DNA from: Streptomyces achromogenes
GTDB taxonomy: Bacteria > Actinomycetota > Actinomycetes > Streptomycetales > Streptomycetaceae
Length of the DNA stretch: 64,000 nucleotides
Direction: 5' to 3'
Assembly (NCBI RefSeq): GCF_030816715.1
Contig: NZ_JAUSYH010000001.1
Span: 7,564,001 to 7,628,000 of the forward strand
Position numbers and translations under genes: made by a program
Notes under the pieces: generated by a model
Databases searched by the model: none
Told to the model about the DNA's origin: nothing
The model's input: the letters and a program-made list of their open reading frames with translations, nothing else
Shown: positions 43,311 through 53,133 of the stretch, one piece after another
Numbering within the stretch: position 1 is the first letter of the stretch
How the letters are laid out: each line of letters begins with the position of its first letter

Positions 43311-45962
43311 ATGTCTCACCTCCGCGCACCCGCCGCACGAGCAGACCGCCGTGAGGGCGGGCGGCACGGGCGGCCCGTGGCCCGCATCGCACCGGCGCCG
43401 GCCGAGACACACATACGGCCCCAGTTGGTGCGGCTCGCCGTGCTCCCCCCGACCGCGGTGGCGCTGAGCGCCTGCGCGGTGGTCCTGTTCACGGTGCGCT
43501 CCAGCGGCATGCGCCCCGGCCCGACCCTGTGGGCGGTCCTGGTCGGCGCCGCCGCGGTGACCGGCGTCGGCATCGTGATCGCGGCGGTGGCCGCCGACCG
43601 CGCGGCCCGCTCCGTCAGCGACCGCCTTGCCGTCCTGCGCCGCCGCAGCGCACGCGACGAGGCCGACCTGCGCGCCGTCATCGAGGCACTGCGCCGCGGC
43701 GAGGTCCCCCCGCAACGCACCTCGCGCGGCGGACCGCCCGCCGGCGCGGACGACTTCGAACTGCTCGCGGCCGACCTGGCACGCGCCCACGACGGGGCCG
43801 TCGGCGCCGTCGTGCAGGCCGCACAGCTGTCGAGCCAGGCCGGCAGCGAACAGAAGCTGGAGGTGTTCGTCAACCTCGCACGGCGTCTGCAATCCCTGGT
43901 ACACCGTGAAATCTCGATCCTCGACGAGCTGGAGAACGAGATCGAGGACCCCGATCTCCTCAAGGGCCTCTTCCACGTCGACCACCTCGCCACCCGCATC
44001 CGCCGGCACGCCGAGAACCTCGCCGTCCTCGGCGGGGCGGTGTCGCGCCGGCAATGGAGCAACCCGGTCCCCATGACCGAGGTGCTGCGCTCCGCCATCG
44101 CCGAGGTCGAGCAGTACGCCCGCGTGAAACTCGTCCCGCCCATCGACGGCGAACTGCGCGGCCACGCCGTGGCCGACGTGATCCACCTGCTCGCCGAACT
44201 CGTCGAGAACGCCACGGTGTTCTCCGCGCCGCACACCCAGGTGCTGCTGCGGGCGAACCTGGTCACCTCCGGGCTGGCCGTCGAGGTCGAGGACCGCGGG
44301 CTCGGCCTGCCGGTCGAGGAACAGAGCCGGATGAACGCCCTGCTCGCCGACCCCGACCAGGTCAACGTCGGACGGCTGCTGGCCGACGGGCGCATCGGAC
44401 TGTTCGTCGTCTCCCAACTGGCCCGGCGGCACGGCATCCGGGTCCGCCTGCAGAGCAACATCTACGGCGGCGTCCAGGCCGTCCTCGTCGTGCCGCAGGC
44501 CCTGCTCGGCTCCGCCCAGGGCGTCCTCGCGGCGGCGTCACCGGGCCCGGCCACCGACGGCGCGGGACGGCCGCTCGCGCCCGCCACGGCACCCGTCGTC
44601 ACCCCGGCGGCGACGCCGCGTACGACGGCCGCGGCCCCGCCGCCGCTGCCCGCGGTCTCGCCGGCCCGACCCGGCCGTACCGGGCCGCGACTCGTCGCCG
44701 GCGCCGATGGGACGACGGCACGGGACACGCGGGGCGCGGGCAGGTCGTTCGCCCCCACCCCCGCTGTCGCCCCCGTCAACGCCCCTGCGCACGTGACGGC
44801 TGCGGCGCGCAACCGGACCGAGCCCTCGCCGGCGCAGGCGTACCCGCAGACGCAGGACGCCGCGTCCGTCGGCTCCTCGGGCGGCGGAATGCCGGGGGAG
44901 GTCCGGGTCTCGTCCGGAACGGGGCGGCCGCCGGGGCCGATCGCGTCGTCGCAGGCCCCGAACACGCCCGAGCCCGGGGGGAGTGCGGGCCTCCGGTCAC
45001 CGCAGGGAGCCTCCGCGGCCGGGCGCACCGGTCACGCCCCGCAGACGCCCGAGACCGGCGCTCCGCGGGGCGACGGCGACCGGCCCGCCCCGCTCCCCGT
45101 CCGCGGCGCCCGGGCGGCGCGACCCAACCCGGCCGAGGCCGTGCCCGGCATCCGGAGCGGCGACCGCCCCGTCGTCGAGGAGCACGAGGGCATCGCGCCC
45201 ACCCCGCGCGTCGGCACGGTGCGCGGCACCATGGGCAAACCCCACCTGCCCCGCCGCCGCGCCCAGGAGCACATCGTCCCCCAGTTGCGCGGCGGGCCGG
45301 CCCCCCGCCCGGACGTCGAACCGTCCGCCGGTCACGACCCCGGTCTGATGGCCGCCTTCCAACGGGGCGTCGGCCTCGCGGAGGCTCAGCAGAGCCTCGA
45401 GGCGGACGCGGCGGAGCCGTCCCCGAAGCTGCTGCCGGACTCCTCCCTACTGGCGGAAACCTCGCAGCCGGCCACCTGCCCCGAACCGTACGGATCGCAG
45501 CCCGCCACCCGCCCCGAGCCGTACGGGTCGGAGCCGCATGCGCACCCTGAGCTGCACGGATCGCAGCCCACCGCGCGCCCCGAGCCGTACGGATCGCGGC
45601 CGGCATTCCGCCCCGAGCCGTACGCATCGCAGTCGGCCGTCCAGCCCGAGCCGTCACCGACCGAGCGGCCGTGGGACACCGGATCGCTCCACGCGTCGGC
45701 GCGGGGGCGCGGCGGGCATCCGGACGACGCCGGTCACGGCGGTGACGCGACGGCCGCAGCCGCGCGGGGCGTCCCGCTCCCGCTCCTGCCGCCCGCGCCG
45801 TTCGCCATCGACGCACTGCCGGCGCACCGGCCCGGGATATCCGAGGCGCGCCCCGCGCACACCGCCGCGCCCCCCGAGGCGTACGGCGCGCGCGACGGGC
45901 TGGACCTGCCCGAACCCGACCGATCCACCACCCGGCACGACGGGAGCGCACCAGCCGGATGA
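43311..45962 (+). CDS. cvnA: Conservon CvnA: membrane sensor-type ATPase
   Basis: 883 aa. Two membrane helices near residues 40-90 (RLAVLPPTAVALSACAVVLF; VLVGAAAVTGVGIVIAAVAA). A HAMP-like region and a histidine-kinase-like dimer region follow (HVDHLATRIRRHAENLAVLG near residue 222). The GHKL ATPase has VIHLLAELVENATVFSAPHT (N box) and VEVEDRGLGLPVEEQ (G1). The C-terminal half, about residues 400-880, is low-complexity Pro/Ala/Arg with 11-residue repeats. In conservons CvnA works with CvnB, C and D as a membrane-linked G-protein-like complex. Gene order here is A-B-C-D. Confidence 0.92.
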   Translation: MSHLRAPAARADRREGGRHGRPVARIAPAPAETHIRPQLVRLAVLPPTAVALSACAVVLFTVRSSGMRPGPTLWAVLVGAAAVTGVGIVIAAVAADRAARSVSDRLAVLRRRSARDEADLRAVIEALRRGEVPPQRTSRGGPPAGADDFELLAADLARAHDGAVGAVVQAAQLSSQAGSEQKLEVFVNLARRLQSLVHREISILDELENEIEDPDLLKGLFHVDHLATRIRRHAENLAVLGGAVSRRQWSNPVPMTEVLRSAIAEVEQYARVKLVPPIDGELRGHAVADVIHLLAELVENATVFSAPHTQVLLRANLVTSGLAVEVEDRGLGLPVEEQSRMNALLADPDQVNVGRLLADGRIGLFVVSQLARRHGIRVRLQSNIYGGVQAVLVVPQALLGSAQGVLAAASPGPATDGAGRPLAPATAPVVTPAATPRTTAAAPPPLPAVSPARPGRTGPRLVAGADGTTARDTRGAGRSFAPTPAVAPVNAPAHVTAAARNRTEPSPAQAYPQTQDAASVGSSGGGMPGEVRVSSGTGRPPGPIASSQAPNTPEPGGSAGLRSPQGASAAGRTGHAPQTPETGAPRGDGDRPAPLPVRGARAARPNPAEAVPGIRSGDRPVVEEHEGIAPTPRVGTVRGTMGKPHLPRRRAQEHIVPQLRGGPAPRPDVEPSAGHDPGLMAAFQRGVGLAEAQQSLEADAAEPSPKLLPDSSLLAETSQPATCPEPYGSQPATRPEPYGSEPHAHPELHGSQPTARPEPYGSRPAFRPEPYASQSAVQPEPSPTERPWDTGSLHASARGRGGHPDDAGHGGDATAAAARGVPLPLLPPAPFAIDALPAHRPGISEARPAHTAAPPEAYGARDGLDLPEPDRSTTRHDGSAPAG
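45477..45641. repeat. cvnA: Five in-frame 33-bp repeats in the cvnA 3' part
   Basis: Five 33-base units encode variants of the 11-mer R-P-E-P-Y-G-S-Q-P-A-T. The second, fourth and fifth units are closest; the third is the most diverged (PELHGSQ). A partial sixth unit follows. Confidence 0.75.
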
Positions 45963-46045
45963 GCCCTGCGAGCACCCCCACCCGCACTCTCACCCCCACC
46001 CTCAGCGCTCCCGCAGACCTTCGTACCCCAAGGAGTCGATCCACC

Positions 46046-46480
46046 ATGGCGAGCGATGCGCCGACCGGCCATGTATCCGACCTCGACTGGCTGATGAGCG
46101 GCCTTGTGCAGCGTGTGCCGCACACCATGAGCGCGGTGCTGCTCTCCTGCGACGGACTGGTGAAGTCGGTCCACGGCCTCGATGCCGACAGCGCCGACCA
46201 CATGGCGGCGCTGGCGTCCGGCCTGTACTCCCTCGGCCGCAGCGCCGGCGTCCGGTTCGCCGACGGCGGCGACGTCCGGCAGGTCGTCGTCGAACTCGAC
46301 TCGACGCTGCTGTTCGTCACCACCGCCGGCTCCGGCACGTGCCTCGCGGTGCTCGCCGGACGGGAGGCCGACGCCGCCGTGCTCGGCTACGAGATGGCGA
46401 TGCTGGTGAAGAGCGTCCGGCCGTATCTGACGACCGCGCCCCGGCAGCACGCCGTCGAACCGTCGGTGATGGGACCTTGA
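46046..46480 (+). CDS. cvnB: Conservon CvnB: roadblock/LC7 domain protein
   Basis: 144 aa from ATG 46046, after AAGGAG. An in-frame ATG at 45959 overlapping the cvnA stop would add 29 residues of low complexity. The roadblock fold covers residues 8-125: LDWLMSGLVQRVPHTMSAVL, ALASGLYSLGRSAGVRFADG, and ELDSTLLFVTTAGSGTCLAV. Roadblock proteins regulate small GTPases; here the partner is CvnD, encoded two genes on. Confidence 0.92.
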   Translation: MASDAPTGHVSDLDWLMSGLVQRVPHTMSAVLLSCDGLVKSVHGLDADSADHMAALASGLYSLGRSAGVRFADGGDVRQVVVELDSTLLFVTTAGSGTCLAVLAGREADAAVLGYEMAMLVKSVRPYLTTAPRQHAVEPSVMGP

Positions 46481-46854
46481 GGGTGGCGGCGGCCGGCGAC
46501 GGGCCCTGGCTCGACGACGCGGCCGGACGGCTGGTGCGCCCTTTCACGGTCAGCGGCGGCCGTACCAGGCCCAGCGTCGCCCTCGACCTCATGTCGCAGG
46601 TGATGGCCACCGGGGCGACCCCCCTCGGCTACCTCGGACCCGAACACGCACTGGCGCTCGACCTGACCCGTGCGCCCGTGTCGGTCGCCGAGATCGCGGC
46701 CCATCTGAAGCTGCCGGCGGCGGTCACCAAGGTGCTTCTGTCCGACCTCCTCGACTGCGGGGCGCTGACCACCAAACCCCCCGAGTACCACCACATCCCC
46801 ACCGACCGGGCCCTTCTGGAGGCAGTGCTCGATGGACTACGACGACAGCTCTGA
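46477..46854 (+). CDS. cvnC: Conservon CvnC: DUF742 protein
   Basis: 125 aa if it starts at TTG 46477, which overlaps the cvnB stop and has GGTGA at good spacing. GTG 46483 is two codons later. The DUF742 pattern is complete: WLDDAAGRLVRPFTVSGGRT, RPSVALDLMSQVM, then a winged-helix-like SVAEIAAHLKLPAAVTKVLL and SDLLDCGALTTKPPEY. It is the third member of the conservon complex; biochemical role unknown. The last 23 bases overlap cvnD. Confidence 0.9.
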   Translation: MRVAAAGDGPWLDDAAGRLVRPFTVSGGRTRPSVALDLMSQVMATGATPLGYLGPEHALALDLTRAPVSVAEIAAHLKLPAAVTKVLLSDLLDCGALTTKPPEYHHIPTDRALLEAVLDGLRRQL

Positions 46855-47503
46855 GCACGACGACGCGTACGAGGCGTACGGTGCGCACCGCCGCCACGGA
46901 GCGCACGACGGCGGCGGCTCGGACCCCTTCCCCACCGCACTGAAGATCCTGGTCGCGGGCGGCTTCGGCGTCGGCAAGACGACCTTCGTGGGCGCCGTGA
47001 GCGAGATCGCGCCGCTGAGCACGGAGGAACTGCTCACCACCGTCAGCGCCGCGACCGACAACCTCGACGGCATCGAGAACAAGGTCGAGACGACCGTCGC
47101 CATGGACTTCGGCCGGATCAGCCTCGACCCGCAGCATGTGCTGTACCTGTTCGGGACGCCCGGACAGGAGCGGTTCTGGTTCATGTGGGACGAGTTGTCC
47201 GAGGGCGCCCTCGGCGCGGTCATCCTCGCCGACACCCGGCGCCTCGAGGAGTGTTTCGCGGCCGTCGACTTCTTCGAGGAACGCGGACTCGCCTTCATCG
47301 TCGCCGTCAACGAGTTCGACGGCTCCCACCGCTACGACCCCGAGGAGGTGCGGGCCGCCATCGACCTGGACCCGGAGATCCCCGTGGTGCGCTGCGACGC
47401 GCGGATCTCCGCCTCGGGCGTCCAGACCCTGCTCACCCTCGTCAAACACCTCATCGCCCACGCGCCGGCCGCACCCCAGCCGAGCCGCGGCGCACACATG
47501 TGA
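46832..47503 (+). CDS. cvnD: Conservon CvnD: small Ras-like GTPase
   Basis: 223 aa. After an acidic, His-rich 35-residue start comes a GTP-binding domain. The P-loop is ILVAGGFGVGKTTFVGAVSE near residue 40, G3 is YLFGTPGQERFWFMWDEL near residue 106, and the specificity loop is VNEFDG near residue 158 (N-E-F-D in place of N-K-x-D). It is the switch component of the conservon, presumably controlled by CvnA, B and C. The start overlaps cvnC. Confidence 0.93.
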   Translation: MDYDDSSEHDDAYEAYGAHRRHGAHDGGGSDPFPTALKILVAGGFGVGKTTFVGAVSEIAPLSTEELLTTVSAATDNLDGIENKVETTVAMDFGRISLDPQHVLYLFGTPGQERFWFMWDELSEGALGAVILADTRRLEECFAAVDFFEERGLAFIVAVNEFDGSHRYDPEEVRAAIDLDPEIPVVRCDARISASGVQTLLTLVKHLIAHAPAAPQPSRGAHM

Positions 47504-47564
47504 CGCCCGCACACAACGCCCCGGAGCCGCATATGACGTTCGTCCACAGTGACGGAGCCCGGCC

Positions 47565-48134
47565 ATGAGCTACGACCCACCGCGTCCGGTCGGTCGTCTG
47601 CTGCTCACCCCGGAGGACAGAGAGGCTCCCGCCCGTGCCCGCAGGCTGCGCCGACTCGGCCTCGGGGAACAGCCCGAACCCGCCCTGGACGCCTTCGCGG
47701 ACCGCCTCGCCGAAGTGACCGGAGCGCCGTACGCCATGGTCAACTTCCTCGACGGGGAACGGCAGTTCTTCGCCGGGCTGCACACCCCGCAGGGCGGTCG
47801 GGCCGCTCGCGGCGGCAAGCCGGAGGTGGGCCGCCGACTGCCCCGCGAGTACGGCTACTGCCCGCACGTCGTCGTCCGGCGCAAGGCGCTGGTCCTGGAG
47901 GACGTCGGCGACTACCCGCGCTTCGCGGGCAACCCGGTGGTCGACGAGTACGGCATCCGCTCCTATCTCGGCGCCCCGCTCATCGACACCACCGGGATGG
48001 TGCTGGGCACGGTGTGCGTCGCCGCCCTCGCGCCCCGGCCCTGGGGCAAGGCCGGACTGGAGACCATCAAGGCCACGGCCGCCGACCTCGTCGGACGGCT
48101 GCAGCGGCGCGACGCCGGCGACCCCCCGCCCTGA
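47565..48134 (+). CDS. GAF-domain protein downstream of the conservon
   Basis: 189 aa. The GAF domain spans residues 45-180: FADRLAEVTGAPYAMVNFLD, FFAGLHTPQ, YCPHVVVRRKALVLEDVGDY and YLGAPLIDTTGMVLGTVCVA. A Cys-Pro-His segment and conserved aromatic residues lie in the pocket region. The gene follows cvnD by 61 bases on the same strand and is probably part of the same unit. It has no output domain, so it may be a ligand sensor for the conservon (inference). Confidence 0.85.
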   Translation: MSYDPPRPVGRLLLTPEDREAPARARRLRRLGLGEQPEPALDAFADRLAEVTGAPYAMVNFLDGERQFFAGLHTPQGGRAARGGKPEVGRRLPREYGYCPHVVVRRKALVLEDVGDYPRFAGNPVVDEYGIRSYLGAPLIDTTGMVLGTVCVAALAPRPWGKAGLETIKATAADLVGRLQRRDAGDPPP

Positions 48135-48173
48135 GCGCCCCGGGCGTCCTCTGGGCCCCGCCCTGAGCACCTG

Positions 48174-48767
48174 TCAGGGAGCCCGCCACACGTTGTCGAA
48201 CGCCGCCTTCTCGATGGACCGCCGCTGCCGGACGGCCTCGAGTTCCGTCACCGCGTCGGCGACCGTCGCCACCACCGTCACGACCGTTTCGCCGAGGGCG
48301 TCCGGGAGGCCGCCGGCCGGTTCCTCGCGCAGACCGACGGCGGCCGCCAGCCCGGCGAGCACCGGTTCCCGCGACGTCCAGCGTGCGGTGGCGCCGCTGC
48401 GGGCCGGCGAATCCACGGGCGCGGTCCGCGCGCCGATCAGGCGACGCGGCCGGCCGAGCACGCCGTCCGCCTCCAGCCGGGCCGTGTAGGCCGCGGCCAG
48501 ACCACGCCCGCGACGCCACAGCCAGTCCTCGACCGACTCGTACGGCGGCTCGCGCAGCAGCGCCGAGGCGGCCTCCTGAAGGAGGGGATCGGACGGCGCC
48601 GACGGCGGGCCGGGCACGAGGAGGCCGCCGTCCAGGGCGAGCACCCCGGCCCCGACCAGGTCGAGCACCTCGGCGCCCGCGAGGGCGAGCGACAGATCGC
48701 CCTGCCCGACGGGTCGGGCCGCCGCCATGTCGATCGCGACGATCATCAGGTCCTGTGCTGTGGTCAT
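48174..48767 (-). CDS. GPP34 (Golgi phosphoprotein 3-like) family protein
   Basis: 197 aa from ATG 48767 with GGAG at six bases. The all-helical GPP34 pattern is visible: AQDLMIVAIDMAAARPVGQG, LSLALAGAEVLDLVGAGVLA, LLREPPYESVEDWLWRRGRG and LEADGVLGRP near residue 95. GOLPH3 in eukaryotes binds PI4P; in Streptomyces the family is numerous and its role unknown. It is convergent with the GAF gene, 39 bases apart. Confidence 0.85.
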   Translation of the reverse strand: MTTAQDLMIVAIDMAAARPVGQGDLSLALAGAEVLDLVGAGVLALDGGLLVPGPPSAPSDPLLQEAASALLREPPYESVEDWLWRRGRGLAAAYTARLEADGVLGRPRRLIGARTAPVDSPARSGATARWTSREPVLAGLAAAVGLREEPAGGLPDALGETVVTVVATVADAVTELEAVRQRRSIEKAAFDNVWRAP

Positions 48768-49070
48768 CAGCAGCTCCACGTCAGTCGGCCGGCCTCGTGC
48801 GGGTTGCGGTCCAGGGTGGCACGGCCCACCGTGGTGTGCGGGAAGCCGGACCAGGCGGGCGCGGCCACGCGGTTGGACCGGGTGAACGCGGGTGCACGCG
48901 GTGGGACCCGTGGGAACCGGTGTGAAGCAGAGCTGTGGCGGCGCTTAAGAAAAGCTCGATGGACCTGGCCGGGCGGAGTGCGGCAGATTGCTGGGCGAAT
49001 CCACCCGTCTTCCCGGCTGCGGGGCCTGTCGGCCTGCCCGCGTCGGGCCCTCATCACAGGAGCCGTTGCG
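48768..49070 (+). other. Leader region of tdh
   Basis: 303 bases with no supported gene. A less GC-rich patch, gcttaagaaaagctcgatgg (48944-48963), stands out and may mark the promoter or leader. The two tandem aptamers of a glycine riboswitch were looked for and not found. Confidence 0.4.
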
Positions 49071-50099
49071 TTGAAGGCGCTGGTCAAGGAGAAGGCGGAG
49101 CCCGGACTGTGGCTCACGGACGTTCCGGAGCCCGTGGTGGGGCACGGCGACGTGCTGATCAAGGTGCTGCGCACCGGCATCTGCGGCACCGACCTGCACA
49201 TCCGGTCCTGGGACGGCTGGGCGCAGCAGACGATCAGCGCGCCCCTGGTGCTCGGGCACGAGTTCGTCGGCGAGGTCGTCGGGACCGGCCGGGACGTCAC
49301 GGACATCGCCGCGGGCGACCTGGTCAGCGGCGAGGGACACCTCGTCTGCGGCAAGTGCCGCAACTGTCTGGCCGGCCGCCGCCATCTGTGCCGGGCCACC
49401 GTCGGCCTCGGCGTCGGGCGGGACGGCGCCTTCGCCGAGTACGTCGCCCTGCCCGCGGCCAACGTGTGGGTGCACCGGGTGCCGGTGGACCTCGACGTGG
49501 CGGCGATCTTCGACCCGTTCGGCAACGCGGTCCACACCGCGCTGTCCTTCCCGCTCGTCGGCGAGGACGTCCTGATCACCGGCGCCGGCCCGATCGGCCT
49601 GATGGCCGCCGCCGTCGCCCGGCACGCCGGAGCCCGCAACGTCATGGTCACCGACGTCAGCGAGGAGCGCCTGGAGCTGGCCCGGAAGATCGGCGCGAGC
49701 CTCGCGCTGAACGTCTCCCAGGCGTCCATCGCCGACGGACAGCGCGAACTGGGGCTGCGCGAGGGCTTCGACATCGGCCTGGAGATGTCCGGCCGGCCCG
49801 AGGCGATGCGCGACATGATCGCCAACATGACGCACGGCGGCCGGATCGCGATGCTGGGGCTGCCCGCCGAGGAGTTCCCCGTCGACTGGGCCCGGATCGT
49901 CACGTCCATGATCACGATCAAGGGCATCTACGGCCGGGAGATGTTCGAGACCTGGTACGCGATGTCGGTGCTGCTGGAGGGCGGTCTCGACCTCGCCCCC
50001 GTGATCACCGGCCGGTACGGCCACCGCGACTTCGAGGCGGCCTTCGCCGACGCGGCGAGCGGCCGCGGCGGCAAGGTCATCCTCGACTGGACCGCGTGA
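49071..50099 (+). CDS. tdh: L-threonine 3-dehydrogenase
   Basis: 342 aa from TTG 49071 with AGGAG eight bases upstream; the start MKALVKEKAEPGLWL matches the family. Zinc alcohol dehydrogenase fold: catalytic zinc ligands in RTGICGTDLHI (Cys) and LGHEFVGEVVG (His, Glu). Structural zinc Cys are in HLVCGKCRNCLAGRRHLC near residue 95-112. NAD binding is VLITGAGPIGLMAAAVARHA. It oxidises threonine to 2-amino-3-oxobutanoate, which Kbl, encoded next, cleaves to glycine and acetyl-CoA. Both genes form an operon. Confidence 0.96.
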   Translation: MKALVKEKAEPGLWLTDVPEPVVGHGDVLIKVLRTGICGTDLHIRSWDGWAQQTISAPLVLGHEFVGEVVGTGRDVTDIAAGDLVSGEGHLVCGKCRNCLAGRRHLCRATVGLGVGRDGAFAEYVALPAANVWVHRVPVDLDVAAIFDPFGNAVHTALSFPLVGEDVLITGAGPIGLMAAAVARHAGARNVMVTDVSEERLELARKIGASLALNVSQASIADGQRELGLREGFDIGLEMSGRPEAMRDMIANMTHGGRIAMLGLPAEEFPVDWARIVTSMITIKGIYGREMFETWYAMSVLLEGGLDLAPVITGRYGHRDFEAAFADAASGRGGKVILDWTA

Positions 50100-50160
50100 A
50101 CCGTCTGCTTCCGCCGCATACCGCTTCCGCCGCTTCCGAGTGTTTCCTAGGAGCCTTCCG

Positions 50161-51372
<1,212 letters not shown>

Positions 51373-51541
51373 GCCGCGGCTTCGCACCGGCCCCGGCCCG
51401 GAACCGGCCGCGGCCCGGAACCGGCGGTCCGTCCGTCCGCACCCGGGATGGGCGGTGGGTGGCGGGAGGGCGAGGCGCTCCGTGGACGGTCCGGTCGGGC
51501 CGTGGCCCTGAGGGCCCCGACATATTGCGATAATCGATCCC

Positions 51542-52444
51542 ATGATCGAAGCGCGGCGGCTCCACATCCTCCGTGCGGTGGCCGACCACCGCACCGTGAC
51601 GGCGGCGGCCGCCGCGCTGTATCTCACCCCGTCCGCCGTCTCCCAGCAGCTGGCGGCCCTGGAGCAGGAGACCGGCCACCGGCTGGTCGAGCGCGGCGCC
51701 AAGGGCGTACGGCTCACCCCCGCCGGCGAGATCCTGCTCGGTCACACCAACGCCGTCCTCGCCCAGCTGGAGCGGGCCGAGGCGGAGCTCGCCGCGTACA
51801 GCTCCGGCGCGGCGGGCACGGTCACGGTCGCGGCCTTCGCGACCGGCATCGCCCTCGTGGTGGCTCCCGCGGTGGCGCGGCTCGCCCGCACCGCGCCGGG
51901 GATACGGATCCGCGTCCAGGACGCCGAGGGCGACGCCAGCCTGCCGATGGTGCTCGACCGGCAGGTCGACGTCGCCGTGGCGGTGGAGTACCGCGGGGCC
52001 CCGGCCGCCGACGATCCCCGTCTGACGCACCTGCCGCTGTACGCGGAGCCCTTCGACGCGGTGGTGCCCGTCTCCCACCGGCTCGCCGACACCGCCGAGG
52101 TTCCGCTGGCCGAGCTGGCCAAGGACACCTGGATCGGCCCCTACCCCGGCAACCCCTGCCACGACGTGGTCGTCCTGGCCTGCGAGAACGCGGGCTTCCA
52201 GCCCCGCATGGAGCACTCCTCCGACGACTTCCGCGCCGTCGTCGCGCTGGCCTCGGCGGACGCGGGCGTGGCGCTCGTCCCGCGTTCGGCGCTGCGCGGC
52301 ATGGATCTCACGGGGGTGGTCGTCCGGCCGGTCGACGGGGTCGCGCCGACCCGGCGGGTCTTCGCGGCCGTCCGCCGGGGCGCCGAGGAGCACCCGCTGA
52401 TCCGGCCGGTGCTGAAGGCCCTCGGCGAGGCCGCCGCGGTGTGA
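51542..52444 (+). CDS. LysR-family transcriptional regulator
   Basis: 300 aa. Winged helix at residues 4-60 (EARRLHILRAVADHRTVTAA, LYLTPSAVSQQLAALEQETG, LVERGAKGVRLTPAGEILL). A substrate-binding-like effector domain follows from residue 90. GATAAT at 51529-51534 ends 7 bases before the ATG, so the message may be leaderless; no ribosome-binding site is seen. It lies 169 bases after kbl on the same strand. Its target is not evident, although tdh-kbl is the nearest metabolic unit. Confidence 0.92.
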   Translation: MIEARRLHILRAVADHRTVTAAAAALYLTPSAVSQQLAALEQETGHRLVERGAKGVRLTPAGEILLGHTNAVLAQLERAEAELAAYSSGAAGTVTVAAFATGIALVVAPAVARLARTAPGIRIRVQDAEGDASLPMVLDRQVDVAVAVEYRGAPAADDPRLTHLPLYAEPFDAVVPVSHRLADTAEVPLAELAKDTWIGPYPGNPCHDVVVLACENAGFQPRMEHSSDDFRAVVALASADAGVALVPRSALRGMDLTGVVVRPVDGVAPTRRVFAAVRRGAEEHPLIRPVLKALGEAAAV

Positions 52445-52517
52445 GGGCCGCCGCGGTGCGAGCCTCCGCGGGGCGATACAGCTAGGCCTCGCGGTGTGAG
52501 GTCCGCGTAACGCAGAC

Positions 52518-52552
52518 GTCTCATATCAGGGATAGATTCCCGGATATGAGAC
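52518..52552 (+). promoter_or_regulatory. Palindromic operator overlapping the start of the XRE-cupin gene at 52546
   Basis: Perfect 10-base arms gtctcatatc (52518-52527) and gatatgagac (52543-52552) separated by 15 bases that contain a -10-like TAGATT. The right arm contains the ATG itself. It is both a likely operator and possibly a hairpin over the initiation site. Confidence 0.6.
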
Positions 52553-53133
52553 GAGAAGCGGACGCCGTGGAGACACCCGACCCCGTCGACGCGCGGCTCG
52601 CCGGCCGGCTGGCCGAGCTGCGGGCCGAACACGGCTGGTCACTGGGGGAGTTGGCCGAGCGCAGCGGGGTGAGCCGGTCCACCCTGTCGCGCGCCGAGCG
52701 GGCGGAGATCAGTCCCACGGCCTCGCAGCTCAACCGGCTGTGCCATGTCTACGGGCGGACCATGTCGCGCCTGCTCGGCGAGGTCGAGGCGGAACCCGCC
52801 CCGCTGGTGCGTGCCGAAGAGCAGCCCGTCTGGACGGACCGGGCCTCCGGGTTCGTCCGGCGCTCCGTGTCTCCGCCGCACCCGGCGCTGCGCGGCGAGC
52901 TGGTCGAGGGGCGGCTCGCCGTCGGCGCGGACATCGCCTACGACCGGCCGCCCGTGGCAGGTCTTGAGCAGCATGTGTGGCTCCTGGAGGGCGTCCTCGA
53001 GGTGACGGCCCAGGACACCGTGCACCGCCTCGCCGCCGGAGACTGCCTGCGCCTGCGGGTGTGGGGGCCGACCCGGTTCCGGTGCGCCGGCGACGCCGAG
53101 GCGCGGTACGTGCTGGCGGTGGTGCTCCCGTGA
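52546..53133 (+). CDS. XRE-family regulator with cupin domain
   Basis: 195 aa from ATG 52546. The helix-turn-helix (residues 16-75) reads LAGRLAELRAEHGWSLGELA, then SGVSRSTLSRAERAEISPTA. The C-terminal part (110-195) is a cupin with LEQHVWLLEGVLEVTAQD and LAAGDCLRLRVWG. There is no ribosome-binding site, and a -10-like element lies just upstream, so the message is probably leaderless. An inverted repeat covers the start, suggesting autoregulation. It is coupled to the GNAT gene by a GTGA overlap, so the two probably work together. Confidence 0.88.
   Translation: MRREADAVETPDPVDARLAGRLAELRAEHGWSLGELAERSGVSRSTLSRAERAEISPTASQLNRLCHVYGRTMSRLLGEVEAEPAPLVRAEEQPVWTDRASGFVRRSVSPPHPALRGELVEGRLAVGADIAYDRPPVAGLEQHVWLLEGVLEVTAQDTVHRLAAGDCLRLRVWGPTRFRCAGDAEARYVLAVVLP

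Noticed and set aside
48768..49070. Glycine riboswitch before tdh-kbl
   Set aside because: The paired aptamer blocks of the class are not present; the region is left as an undefined leader.
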